From NCBI RefSeq assembly GCF_032854445.1, contig NC_088297.1, positions 20,845,127-20,909,126 of the forward strand: a stretch of 64,000 nucleotides of DNA. Reading direction: 5' to 3'. Positions within the stretch are counted from its first letter, which is position 1. Every line of letters starts with the position of its first letter. The DNA comes from Liolophura sinensis. Its lineage: Eukaryota > Mollusca > Polyplacophora > Chitonida > Chitonidae. Under the pieces are notes generated by a model. It saw nothing but the letters and a program-made list of their open reading frames with translations, was not told where the DNA came from and ran no database searches. Positions 12,801 to 21,200 of the stretch are shown here, in pieces. The position numbers and the translations under genes were made by a program.

Positions 12801-15800
12801 CGTGTCAGTTGGGCATACTGCCGATTGTGTCTCCGAAGTATAAATGTCTCCAGTACGGGCAAGTCTGCCCTGGACTACTCGTGACTGACAGTGGCGCTGT
12901 TTACAAACACGTGCATTGTGCAGAAATATTTTAAGCTGTGCTTTTTATTCTGACGGGCAGTGGAAATTGATAAGAATCAGTGGCACCAACACCACTGCAT
13001 ACCAGTCGAATGCTGTACCAGGGTTGTGAAATGACCTAAAAAGTATTCGCCTGTTGTCGCAGTTTGTACGTGAAAGCGGAGTGTGACTGTTGTTTGTACG
13101 TGAAAGCGGAATGTGACTGTTGTTTGTACGTGAAAGCGGAGTGTGACTGTTGTTTGTACATGAAAGCCGAGTGTGACTGTTGTTTGAGGTACTTGAATTT
13201 GTATGTTAAGTACTTGAAAGTACTTGAAATGTCCTTGAATATTTTGGCCGTGAGGTATGCGAACCCTGTACAGGGTTATGTTTTCAAACATAAAAATCAT
13301 TTTAATACCATAAATAGTACAGGTATGTGTCAGACACCCGCTGAAAGGCAATAATTTCAGTTTTTGTGATAAACAAAAAGAAAATTTGATTTGATTAGTA
13401 AATATGGACGTTGCGTCAAAAATGGGCTGTACAGCCCCTATAGGCTCAGTAAAGCAATTGTCTTTGGCACGATACACTCCATTTAGTTTTGAGCTCTGAC
13501 TAGTTTCCTTCACCCATAATTGTGGCTACCATCCTATTAATAATATATATATATAAAACATAAAGCACCATTTACATAAATAAGAAAATAAAATGTGAAA
13601 AGACAACTGAAGAAGAGTTTTTTTGTATACATCACTATACAAAAATTCAGAATAAATAGATAGTATCAGTTTTGGTATTTGAAATTTCATCCTTTCGCTT
13701 TTCACATTTCAGGACACAGAGCTTCTGGACGATCGTCATCATTGTTTCCTGGTGCAGGCTGGGAATGAGGAATCTGTGTACATGTCCATGGAGACACGAA
13801 CGGAAGTGTTAAGGCTGGAGAAGGCGTGGCACAGAGCTAACCACATGGCTGTAACCAAACTAGGGGTGAGTGTCAGAGTGGGTGTCAGGTGTTATGGGTG
13901 GAGAAGGCGTGGCACAGAGCTAACCTCATGGCTGTCACCAAACTAGGGGCGAGTGTCAGAGTGGGTGTCAGGTGTTATGGGTGGAGAAGGTCTGGCACAG
14001 AGCTAACCTCATGGCTGTAACCAAACTAGGGGTGAGTGTCAGAGTGGGTGTCAGGTGTTATGGGTGGAGAAGACCTGGCACAGAGCTAACCACATGGCTG
14101 TCACCAAACTAGGGGTGAGTGTCAGAGTGGGTGTCAGGTGTTATGGCTGGAGAAGGCCTGACACAGAGCTAACCACATGGCTGTAACCAAACTAGGGGTG
14201 AGTGTCAGAGTGGGTGTCAGGTGCTACGGCTGGAGTAGACCTGGCACAGAGTTAACCACATGGCTGTTGTCGAACTAGGGGTGAGTGTCAGAGTGGGTGT
14301 CAGGTGTTATGGATGGAGAAGGCGTGGCACAGAGCTAACCTCATGGCTGTCACCAAACTAGGGGTGAGTGTCAGAGTGGGTGTCAGGTGTTATGGGTGGA
14401 GAAGGCCTGGCACAGAGCTAACCTCATGGCTGTCACCAAACTAGGGGTGAGTGTCAGAGTGGGCGTCAGGTGTTATGGATGGAGAAGGCGTGGCACAGAG
14501 CTAACCTCATGGCTGTCACCAAACTAGGGTGAGTGTCAGAGTGGGTGTCAGGTGTTATGGGTGGAGAAGGTCTGACACAGAGCTAACCACATGACTGTCA
14601 CCAAACTAGGGGTGAGTGTCAGAGTGGGTGTCAGGTGTTATGGGTGGAGAAGGCCTGGCACAGAGCTAACCTCATGGCTGTCACCAAACTAGGGGTGAGT
14701 GTCAGAGTGGGTGTCAGGTGTTACGGTTGGAGAAGGAGGCCTGGCACAGAGCTAACCTCATGGCTGTCACCAAACTAGGGGTGAGTGTCAGAGTGGGTGT
14801 CAGGCATTATGGGTGGAGAAGGCCTGGCACAGAGCTAACCTCATGACTGTCACCAAACTAGGGGGTGAGTGTCAGAGTGGGTGTCAGGCATTATCGGTGG
14901 AGAAAGCCTGGCTCAGAGCAAACCACTTGGCTGTCACCAAACTAGGGGTGAGTGTCAGAGTGGGTGTCAGGTGTTATGGGTGGAGAAGGCCTGGCACAGA
15001 GCTAACCTCAGACGGTTACATCTAGCAGGGTTTGACTAAATTTCCAGTTTATCCATTTAGCCATAGTATATCCCTTCCTTCATTTCTGGTTACCATTATT
15101 CTTCAACCTTTTCGCATGTTTGCAAGGTGTTTATTTCTAAAGCTATTTTTCTGTGTAGGCTGTAGACTTGATAAAATTATTGCACTGAATTATTCTGTAT
15201 AAACTGATAAATTTATGCTCTTTGTAAAGCAATGAAACTGGCTGACTAATCCAACCAATGTAGTTTTTCTCTCCAAAATCAAATTAAAAATATGCATAAA
15301 TTGCCCTGAATTATTCTGTATAAACTGATAAATTTATGCTCTTTGTAAAGCAATGAAACTGGCTGACTAATCCAACCAATGTAGTTTTTCTCTCCAAAAT
15401 CAAATTAAAAATATGCATAAATTGCACTGAATTATTCTGTATAAACTGATAAATTTATGCTCTTTGTAAAGCAATGAAACTGGCTGACTAATCCAACCAA
15501 TGTAGTTTTGTCTCCAAAATCAAATTACAGATGCGCATAAATTTGTAATAAAAGTTGATCTTTCATATGTGAAAAGGTTGAGGGATTAGGGTTCTAAGAA
15601 TACATGTTAGAAATTCAACTGAAACAGAAAAACTGATGATGTTGAGTGGTATTTATTTGTTGTTTTTTCAGAGTAAGACCTTTGGTTGTTCATGGCGAGG
15701 TTCCTTGTCTGGTCTGACACTCGATATCAACAGTGGATTTTCTCTCTATGACAGTGAGTCACGGGTGAGTTAGTCCAGCTTCAATTCCTTATGAAATGCC

Positions 15801-17464
15801 TGAAAAATTGCGCATGTTGAGTTAAAGGTTTGTTTCTAGGAACATATGATTTTGTTTGCAACTGCTCTTTCGACAGTTCATTGGAGAATTTGACTTACAT
15901 AAATACATTGTTCGCAGGAGCGTTTCCATGGACTCCGTGCCATCCAGTAAGACCTGCATTAGCGCAAAGCAAATTGAACAGATCCCCTTTTTAATGCATA
16001 TTGGACGAGGATTTATTGCTGAGGTGGATTGATAGAGATATAGAATCTCACAGGCAGCAGCAATTGTCAGTTTTAAAGTCATTGGTTTAAATAGGGAATG
16101 GTGATAGGAATTGTGGGTTGTTTCCTTACAGAGTTACATGTGGAGCTACAAGTTCTCTCAGCTCAAGGGTTCGTCAGATGATGGCAAAACAAAGCTGAAG
16201 CTACATTTTCAGAACAGCACAAACAAACAGATTGAAACAAGGGTGAGTGACACTTGCGTCTGCCTGGCTTTCTCCCACCGTAATGATGGCCACCGTTGCA
16301 TAAGTGAAATATTCTTGAGTACGGTGTAAAAAAACAATCAAATAAATAAGTTACCTTTATCCCTTTTTGAAACATCATAATTTAAAGGATCCATGAAAAC
16401 GAACCCCAAAACAGAGATTATGGCTTTAAGAATAATAAAAAACACTCACAAAAATTTCGTTCCTCAGCCTTGTTTTATATTTCTTAATAGCCTGTCTATT
16501 TCATGCCTATTTTCTGTCAACATTGACATCATGACTACAGGGTACTTATTTTCTGGTATGGTCACTGGAGTCTTGGCAAATGTAGTTTAAAGCAATTACA
16601 ACGTGGGAAGGTCTGCAGTAACCTACCGATGGACATTGGTTTCCTCCCTGTGAAATATTCTTGAGTACGGCATAAAACACCAATCAAATGAATAAATGAA
16701 GCTGTAACAAGACCCAGTGAGGACGTCCTGAACTGCATATTATTAAGAAATATATTACAGCCAACTGTTTTCTATATCCTTTAAAGGCATATTTTTATTA
16801 CTTGGTAGTCATGAATACATGCAGGTCGCCGTGATAGGGCTGCTGTTAAACAGTAATGGTTGACTTCATAATGATGTTGACTTGACATCGTATGTGTGTG
16901 AGAATCAAAATTGAAGAACAGGTCATGATGACTTCTTCTCCGTCTGTATGTGGGAAGGTCTGAAAGAAACCTACGTATGGTCGTGGGTTTCTCCTGGGCT
17001 CTGCCCGGTTTCTTCCCATCATAATGCTAACCGCTGTCGTATAAGGCAAATATTCTTAAGTACTGCGTAAAACACCAATCAAATAAATTAATAAATCAAA
17101 ATTGAGGAATTTTCTGCGCTATGATAAGAAAAAAATTACTGGAGTTTTGGAAATGTCCGAAGGTTTAAATTCCAGTCATCGATTAGTTAAGTAAAATTTG
17201 ACTGCATGCTTAAGGTTACTTGCACACAAGTGGCAGCTGCCATTGTTTACCTTTCTACTTGTAACTCATGTATGGTTTTATGTGAAATAAAAATTTAATT
17301 AAAAATGCAGTTATTTTTTTTAAACAACTTTAACAGTTTGTTTATGTGATTTTTCTCTGTAGGAAGTGGAGTGTACAAATCTGAAGGCATTACTCTTCAG
17401 CATCCATGCGTTCCTGTCAGCCAAACTGGCTTCCGTTGACCCTGCCTTTCTCCAGAATTGTTAG
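3682..17464 (+). CDS. SNTG: Gamma-syntrophin-like adaptor, 14 coding exons, N-terminus missing
   Basis: Syntrophins are cytoplasmic adaptors that bind dystrophin/dystrobrevin and recruit signalling proteins through a PDZ domain. Coding exons: 3682-3834, 4238-4352, 4910-4953, 5544-5667, 5982-6013, 7177-7292, 7786-7915, 9462-9500, 11633-11749, 12092-12163, 13713-13865, 15672-15764, 16132-16242, 17363-17464. They total 1401 bases, 466 residues plus a TAG stop. PDZ lies at about residues 52-138 with carboxylate loop GLGL; a PH-type region spans about 257-360; the C-terminal SU region includes YKFSQLKGSSDDGK, nearly identical to what I recall of vertebrate gamma-syntrophins. Human gamma-1-syntrophin is about 517 residues, so only some ten N-terminal residues seem to be missing, on an unseen upstream exon ending in phase 0. 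All junctions are GT-AG except intron 4, which needs a GC donor. Family assignment is secure; SNTG1 versus SNTG2 cannot be decided. Confidence 0.93.
4238..4352 (+). CDS. SNTG: Syntrophin exon b (PDZ, first half)
   Basis: Acceptor TTACTAG, donor GTAAGT. Encodes residues 52-89 with the PDZ carboxylate-binding loop VGGLGLSVKGGAEHKLPVLI. Ends in phase 1; the split codon is completed by the next exon as Ala. Confidence 0.93.
4447..4666. mobile_element. MITE-A copy
   Basis: About 220 bases with terminal inverted repeats: TTCTTCAATATTTTTTGCAT at the left and AAAGGTTGAAGAATTACAG at the right. The interior contains the shared TTTGGAGACA and GGGTTGGCCAGTTTC blocks. Lies in syntrophin intron b-c. Confidence 0.7.
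4910..4953 (+). CDS. SNTG: Syntrophin exon c (PDZ, middle)
   Basis: A 44-base exon, acceptor TTTTGCAG and donor GTACGG. Encodes ADKTGQLFVGDAILK, the PDZ segment containing the GDxIL motif. Phase 1 in, phase 0 out. Confidence 0.93.
5544..5667 (+). CDS. SNTG: Syntrophin exon d (PDZ, end)
   Basis: Acceptor GATTTCAG. Encodes VNGANMEHATHEQVVKALRN and the last PDZ strand. Reading on past 5667 meets a stop at 5673. A GT donor at 5672 would leave phase 2 and put a stop in the next exon. A GC donor (GCAAGT) at 5668 leaves phase 1, which fits the next exon exactly. The 3' boundary is therefore inferred. Confidence 0.85.
5982..6013 (+). CDS. SNTG: Syntrophin exon e (32-base microexon)
   Basis: Acceptor TTATTGTCACAG, donor GTATGT. 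Encodes STRHEGKDIQ after a split Gly codon. It is supported by good splice sites and by phase closure with both neighbours, not by recognisable homology; this linker is variable in syntrophins. Confidence 0.66.
6463..6697. mobile_element. MITE-C copy (long hairpin)
   Basis: The ends AAAAGCGTTCAGACATTTGA and TTCAGATATTTGAATGCCTT are inverted repeats. A related element with the same ends and a TGACGTCAGAGTTCC core lies at 44497-44776. Lies in syntrophin intron e-f. Confidence 0.65.
7174..7179 (+). promoter_or_regulatory. NAGNAG tandem splice acceptor
   Basis: CAGCAG follows a pyrimidine-rich tract at syntrophin exon f. Use of the first or second AG would include or drop one Gln without changing frame. 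Confidence 0.55.
7177..7292 (+). CDS. SNTG: Syntrophin exon f
   Basis: Encodes PRVETRWTDTVTIPLMYSYL and RYTPGTDKIR, matching the gamma-syntrophin segment after the PDZ domain (human WEKRWCDLRLIPLL...). Donor GTGAGT. The acceptor is a tandem CAGCAG, so the exon may start at 7177 or 7180; both keep frame. Confidence 0.9.
7786..7915 (+). CDS. SNTG: Syntrophin exon g
   Basis: Acceptor ATTTTCAG, donor GTAAGT. Encodes residues 195-238 including FEVFGADGNSSGIIQC and LSDWIQSIQSN, the family's GIIQC...DW.QAI motif. Phase 2 in, phase 0 out. Confidence 0.93.
8079..8150 (+). mobile_element. SINE-3 fragment
   Basis: (GAAT)n followed by GATTATGGTTTAACGCCAC and GCAATATTTCAGCCATATCG, the start of the family seen in tandem at 60930-61425. 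Confidence 0.6.
8275..9137 (-). pseudogene. Non-LTR retrotransposon 3' end with broken reverse transcriptase
   Basis: On the minus strand, 9110-8850 reads as reverse-transcriptase palm: SPALFSVYLPDLDACL, then the catalytic LTYADDVCLL motif. One in-frame stop lies between them and another frame break near 8845. The frame then resumes with the connection region, RYLYLGHIVTHDFSD and RRKLHIRVNVIHRKFG. A 3' untranslated part follows, with AATAAA near 8283, ending in a TAA/TAG-type microsatellite tail at about 8240-8270. This is a 5'-truncated, inactive LINE copy in syntrophin intron g-h, opposite in orientation to the gene. Confidence 0.75.
9462..9500 (+). CDS. SNTG: Syntrophin exon h (39 bases)
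   Basis: Acceptor TGTGTTACAG, donor GTCAGT. Encodes IQVANRTLLPSEQ, the linker matching human KKINRNFPVNQQ. Phase 0 at both ends, so it could be skipped without a frameshift. Confidence 0.85.
9990..10146 (+). mobile_element. SINE-1 copy, head missing
   Basis: Begins at the GTAAGTGGGAAGGTCTGGCA block and ends with the canonical CTTGAGTACGGCGTAAAACA tail. Close to consensus. Confidence 0.85.
10186..10432 (+). mobile_element. SINE-1, near full length with tRNA-like head
   Basis: The head has an A-box-like TGGCCGAGTGG and a B-box-like GAGTTCTAGTCC, then the central GGGAAGGTTTGCCAGCAA block and the GGGTACGGCATAATTCACCA tail with AAATAAATAA. It sits directly behind another copy. Confidence 0.85.
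10531..11602. repeat. 30-bp minisatellite, 35 full units
   Basis: Unit CAGTCACATGGATACACGTA plus AATGCCTCAT, with 35 full units to 11580 and a partial unit beyond. Variants at unit bases 11-20 define types: the block with the rare GTTATGCGTA unit (10741) is repeated 270 bases later (11011), showing duplication of nine-unit blocks. The period is ten codons and both strands stay open along its length. It lies in syntrophin intron h-i. Confidence 0.97.
11633..11749 (+). CDS. SNTG: Syntrophin exon i (PH region start)
   Basis: Acceptor TTGATCAG, donor GTAAGT. Encodes residues 252-290 including WKAKFLALRGSEVFVFEFPP, equal to the human PTFLALRGSCLYKFLAPP strand pair. An alternative acceptor ending at 11613 would add 19 bases; one at 11614 is not present. 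The 30-bp array ends only 52 bases upstream. Confidence 0.93.
12092..12163 (+). CDS. SNTG: Syntrophin exon j
   Basis: Acceptor ATTTTACAG, donor GTAAGA. Encodes 24 residues, CTTRDWARGERIFKVYDCMF plus KIMK, matching the human TTWDWTRAEKTFSVYEIMCKILK segment. Phase 0 at both ends. Confidence 0.93.
12380..13290 (+). mobile_element. Transposon remnant with BED-finger-like fragment
   Basis: An ATG at 12723 opens 53 codons to TGA at 12882: MPGNCCFSDEWLPFTDFKDW, then SWAYCRLCLRSINVSSTGKS. The pattern W...F.DW...C..C...S...GKSAL resembles the N-terminal zinc finger of transposase-derived proteins in invertebrates, and a His pair follows past the stop. Flanks carry the degenerate CTTGAAAGTACTTGAATT repeat on both sides. 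Probably a dead element fragment in syntrophin intron j-k; the family assignment is a judgement from motif shape. Confidence 0.5.
13062..13186. repeat. 30-bp tandem repeat, four units
   Basis: Unit TTTGTACGTGAAAGCGGAGT plus GTGACTGTTG, four near-identical copies within the transposon remnant. Confidence 0.9.
13713..13865 (+). CDS. SNTG: Syntrophin exon k (PH region end)
   Basis: Acceptor ACATTTCAG, donor GTGAGT. Encodes residues 315-365: LLDDRHHCFLVQAGNEESVY and the PH C-terminal helix EKAWHRANHMAV. The last 60 bases with the donor are the founder of the 83-bp array that follows. Confidence 0.94.
13806..15011 (+). repeat. 83-bp array built from syntrophin exon k end plus its splice donor
   Basis: The founder is 13806-13888: the last 60 bases of exon k and the first 23 of the intron. 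Thirteen further units and a partial one follow. Each has the exon-like CACAGAGCTAACC...ACCAAACTAGGG block and a GTGAGTGTCAGAGTGGGTGT intron start. Donor positions recur at about 13866, 13949, 14032 and so on to about 14948. The second copy reads GCGAGT instead of GTGAGT. Most spacings are 83; one is a base short and one is three longer. Confidence 0.96.
15093..15592. mobile_element. MITE-A copy with internal triplication
   Basis: Left end ATTCTTCAACCTTTTCGCAT and right end GTGAAAAGGTTGAGGGATTA are the family's inverted termini. The usual ~210-base length is expanded because a 121-base internal block occurs three times (starting near 15181, 15302 and 15423) with very few differences. Confidence 0.78.
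15672..15764 (+). CDS. SNTG: Syntrophin exon l (SU region)
   Basis: Acceptor TTTTTTCAG, donor GTGAGT. Encodes 31 residues, SKTFGCSWRGSLSGLTLDIN onward, matching human CKTYACVLESHLMGLTIDFS. Phase 0 at both ends. Confidence 0.93.
16132..16242 (+). CDS. SNTG: Syntrophin exon m (SU region)
   Basis: Acceptor CCTTACAG, donor GTGAGT. Encodes SYMWSYKFSQLKGSSDDGKT and KLKLHFQNSTNKQIETR, the most conserved block of the family. A SINE fragment begins about ten bases past the donor. Confidence 0.95.
16253..16352 (+). mobile_element. SINE-1 fragment next to an exon
   Basis: The 3' third of the family (TTTCTCCCACCGTAATGATG to AAATAAATAA) begins within about ten bases of the donor of syntrophin exon m. 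Confidence 0.8.
16602..16703 (+). mobile_element. SINE-1 copy, internally deleted
   Basis: GTGGGAAGGTCTGCAGTAAC joins the TTCTTGAGTACGGCATAAAA tail with the middle missing. Confidence 0.8.
16930..17096 (+). mobile_element. SINE-1 copy, head missing
   Basis: GTGGGAAGGTCTGAAAGAAA through GGGCTCTGCCCGGTTTC to the TTCTTAAGTACTGCGTAAAA tail. Third SINE-1 piece in syntrophin intron m-n. Confidence 0.82.
17363..17464 (+). CDS. SNTG: Syntrophin exon n (terminal)
   Basis: Acceptor TTCTCTGTAG. Encodes EVECTNLKALLFSIHAFLSA and the tail KLASVDPAFLQNC, then TAG at 17462. This matches the human C-terminal ELEFSNLFAVLHCIHSFFAA region and ends about 20 residues sooner. Confidence 0.95.
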   Translation, partial: EVECTNLKALLFSIHAFLSAKLASVDPAFLQNC

Positions 17465-17843
17465 CAGAGCCATCTGGTGGAGAAAGTCAGCAATGGCAAG
17501 AGTATGGAAAGCCTACAACATTTTGATAGCTCTTGATGGCATTGTATTTTTGTGGAAGAAACCAATAACAGTAAGATTTTAAGATGTTTTGTTCGGTGCA
17601 TAGGAGAAAACTGCTAATGCGAAGGAAGTATTGTGGTTAATAATGAGTGACGTTGGTCACTGTGAGAACATTTGTGAAACAGTAAAGTTGTACAGTGCAT
17701 GAATCTGCAGGTGTTAAATTCATATATGGGGAAAAAATAGACGTGTTGCTTTGTATGGATTGAGAAGCTTGCCAATTGCTGACAAAACTATCAATATTTA
17801 TGATGCGATTTATGTGCGATCAAAGTTTCAAATTTCCAAAGCA

Positions 17844-17849
17844 AATAAA
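17844..17849 (+). terminator. Candidate poly(A) signal
   Basis: AATAAA, 380 bases after the syntrophin stop codon. Confidence 0.35.
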
Positions 17850-19109
17850 CTATGTAAGTGAAAAGCATTGTTAGTCTTAAGCCTAAAAAATGCCTCTTAA
17901 CAGAGTTTTGTTGAGAATGCCGAAACAGTTGAGTTTTAAAAGTCATTTAAGACTTTATAAAGACTGCTTTTGTTGTAGAAACCAAGGTCATTTTAGTAAG
18001 ACTACTGAGGATGTCATGTCATTATACACACAGTTTTACAATGAACCTGACCAATTTTTTAACTGTGGCAGGAATGTTTTTCTGACAAATTATGGAGAGT
18101 AATATCATGAGTATGTTAGTATTTATATCAGGTGAATTATGCCAAGTTCACAGTGTCGTTCAGTGGATTGTGAACAGAAAGTGAACCATAGCAGTTTTAA
18201 TTACATGAGGCCATTGAACTTTCTCTGAAGTCTGAAGAAAAGATTTTGTTGAACTTTGTATTGACTGGACAGAATTGTTGTGTGTATTCCAGTGAAAATC
18301 AGTCAACTCATCAGATGTGTAATTGAAAGACTTTTTTTTTTATAATCATGCCAACAGTGAAGTATATTGCTTGGCCTGCAGGTATTTTGCAGTCTTAGTG
18401 TATCATAGTGAACTGTAGTGAAGCGCCATCTAGTGGACATCTTGCAAATGAACCAAAGTACCATGGAAACTGAGCCCCACCAGATAATGATTTTTTTATG
18501 ATAAGAAAACCTGTGCTACGTGTAACTAAGTATCTCATTGGATGGTGATGAATATTGAATTTCTCACCATACTTTTCAAATTGTGTACAAACATGTGATT
18601 GACCCATACCCCATACAGTGCATGCTCTGTTCCCTGTGCATGCTTTACCTCACTGTCATTGCTTGACAGACAACCTTTTCTACCCCCGTGTAACACATGT
18701 GCATGTGGTATTGTCTAGGCTCAGTGAGATCTCTAGACCATTACATCACCATTTTTCCTGAGGTTGGCTGTTGTTCTCGATGTCTGTCTGGATGTTTTCT
18801 GATGATGGCAGTGGCGTAAAATGCGAACAAGGGAGTCAACCATGCATGTGGGGTATGGTAATTGATTGTGCTTCCATGTCATTGAAGTCTTACATGCATG
18901 TTTTCTACCTGTCCCACTTGTCAAATTTCACACACCATAGTTTTAGGTAACAGCTAGCTTTCAGAGCTGTCTGGAGAAATAGTTGTATTGTTAGCTGTGT
19001 TTATTTTATATGGAAAGGAGTTACCCAAACACTGACTTTCTTGTTCTCAAACCTTTTTGCGTTAAAATGCATGTTCTATTATTTATTCTGTATTTGATCT
19101 AAAATTTCA

Positions 19110-19300
19110 TCCATGACTAAGGTACTCATTTTGTCTAGTTCTGCTGACCATTGAAAGGTGTTTTGAGGTTTGTTTGGCAGATAGGATTATAGGCTACTAG
19201 AAAAAGGTTAAGTTTCAGAACCATATCTGTTACTGTATGACCTTCATTTGCCACTAAAAGTACACTTTTGGTCGATTTTTAAGGCCAAAGGCAGTACTTT
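19110..19300 (+). mobile_element. MITE-B copy
   Basis: Shares CATGACTAAGGTACTCATTT, AGGTGTTTTGAGGTTTG and CATTTGCC...CTAAAAGT with copies at 40530, 46232, 48455 and 51640. Ends are diverged. Confidence 0.55.
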
Positions 19301-19489
19301 ATTCAGTCCTTTTGGATGTCACTAGAAACATTGCCAGAACTGTATAGTAGAATGTGTAGTCCTTAAACGTTATTGATTCTGTGTTTTTTTGTGGTCATGG
19401 AATAGTTTTTTTTTTTGTTTTTTTTTTGCGCTCATTTTTATATCTTGATGAACAGTCTCAGTATAAAACATGCATGTATGTTTAGGATA

Positions 19490-19590
19490 CATGAACATGT
19501 GTAGGGTATTTGTACATATTTAGTGTGCCAGTACACGTGTAGCGTGCCAGTACATGTGTAGTGCACCTGTAGGCATGTAGCCTACTGTGC
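19490..19590. repeat. Degenerate ~20-bp repeats, left block
   Basis: Diverged units around GTGCCAGTACATGTGTA. The same repeat resumes at 19915 after about 330 unrelated bases. Confidence 0.6.
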
Positions 19591-19914
19591 TATTAGTTAC
19601 ATGGTTACTCTGTGATAGGATACACTAATATATGGTATCAATATCCCTCATATTTGCGTATTCTATCATTAAATCCCCATGTAATGAATTTATCCTGCAG
19701 AGACGCATCAGTTCAGTGCAGAAGATGTTGCTTCAGCGATGTGACCATTGTATTCACAACCCGACAAAGGGAGATAACCTACTCAGCAGACACATTTGAT
19801 GTCGTCTGGAGGATTCAAGAACATATCTGTATCCTACGTGACCGTTGTTGTCCCTTGAAAAGCGGAGTATTTTGTCTGATGCGGGATAAATACCTGTACA
19901 TGTCTAGTGTTCCT

Positions 19915-20100
19915 TTACACGAGTAAGGTGCATGTACACATGTATTATGCCAGTACATGTGTGGTTTGCCAGTACATGTGTACTTTGCCAGTACGTATTT
20001 AGTTAGCCAGCACATGTATGGTGTACCAGCAAATGTACCCAAGTGTAGGGTACCGGTACATTTATATGGTGCCAGCACACATGTCTGTACATCCTGGTAC
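19915..20100. repeat. Degenerate ~20-bp repeats, right block
   Basis: Nine or so diverged copies of GCCAGTACATGTGTACTTT-type units. Confidence 0.65.
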
Positions 20101-21054
20101 TAAAATCACTGTCTAGTGAGCCAATACAAATGAAGGGTGCACCAGCTTAAGTCTTTGGTAACATTTTCGGGTCATTGTTATTTTTATCAAGTGGTGCTAT
20201 GTACTTTTTTCAATCAAATGTTCTTATCTTCCAGTGCTGTTGATATTAAAAATTACTTGTTGCTAGTAAAAGATTTATTTTTTTTAAATTGAACTCTGTA
20301 GATGAGAGCATTTGGTGGTGGATTTGTTGTCCTGGCATTTCATTGTTTCATTGGTATTCCACTTTAGCACTTCAGACTTCCTTGTAATACATGTATATGT
20401 AGTATGATTGAATGGGTTTTTTTTTGTTTTTTGTTTTTTTTTGGCAAAATAATTTTGTGTGTGTTATCTCAGATATTATGTAGATCTAATTTGGAAGAAA
20501 AAGTTCATGCTGTTTTTCCATGAATTTAATTTTAAACTCCGGCACGTCTGATCTCAAGCCTGGAACTATTTTTTTAATCTGATGCAGGACATAATGGCAA
20601 ATCTTCCAGCTCTTCACATTATTAAAATAGTTACAGTGTCATTTACATGGCAGTTTTGTCCTTTACAAAACAGTCGGCTCCTGTCAAAATACTATTTGGT
20701 GCCCTTGTCCTGCTTATTTGCAGACTTTGATCTCTATGACGTCAGCTGTACTGGCCAAATCAATATTTCAGGTGTCTCACAAGTTCACACAGGTTTGGAT
20801 TAGGCAGGAAGGGGAGGGGGGGGGGGGCTTTTGTAAACTGATGCACTTAAAAGGCAAGACTTTACAATATACCGCTCACCTAGTTGGGCCTGTCAGCTCA
20901 TCAACGCTTATAGCAGGTGCCAATAATTCACGTCTTACCTATGTTAGTTTGGGAAAGCCGTCACCATATCTCCCCCGTAAAACCTTGGTGAACTCATGAG
21001 ACACCTGAAGTACCAAGTTGGCTTTGTGGTACCTGCAGGATTATCATTAGTCTT

Positions 21055-21200
21055 TGCCTGATACTCTGTTTAAATGCTTGACACCGTTTAATTGCTTGAT
21101 ACTCTGCTTAATTGCTGGATTAAATGCTTGATACGCTATTCAAATGCTTGATGCTCTATTTAAACACTTGATACTCTAGATGCTTGATACTCTGTTTAAG
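21055..21200. repeat. Degenerate AAATGCTTGATACTCTGTTT repeats
   Basis: About seven units of roughly 20 bases with indels. Confidence 0.7.
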
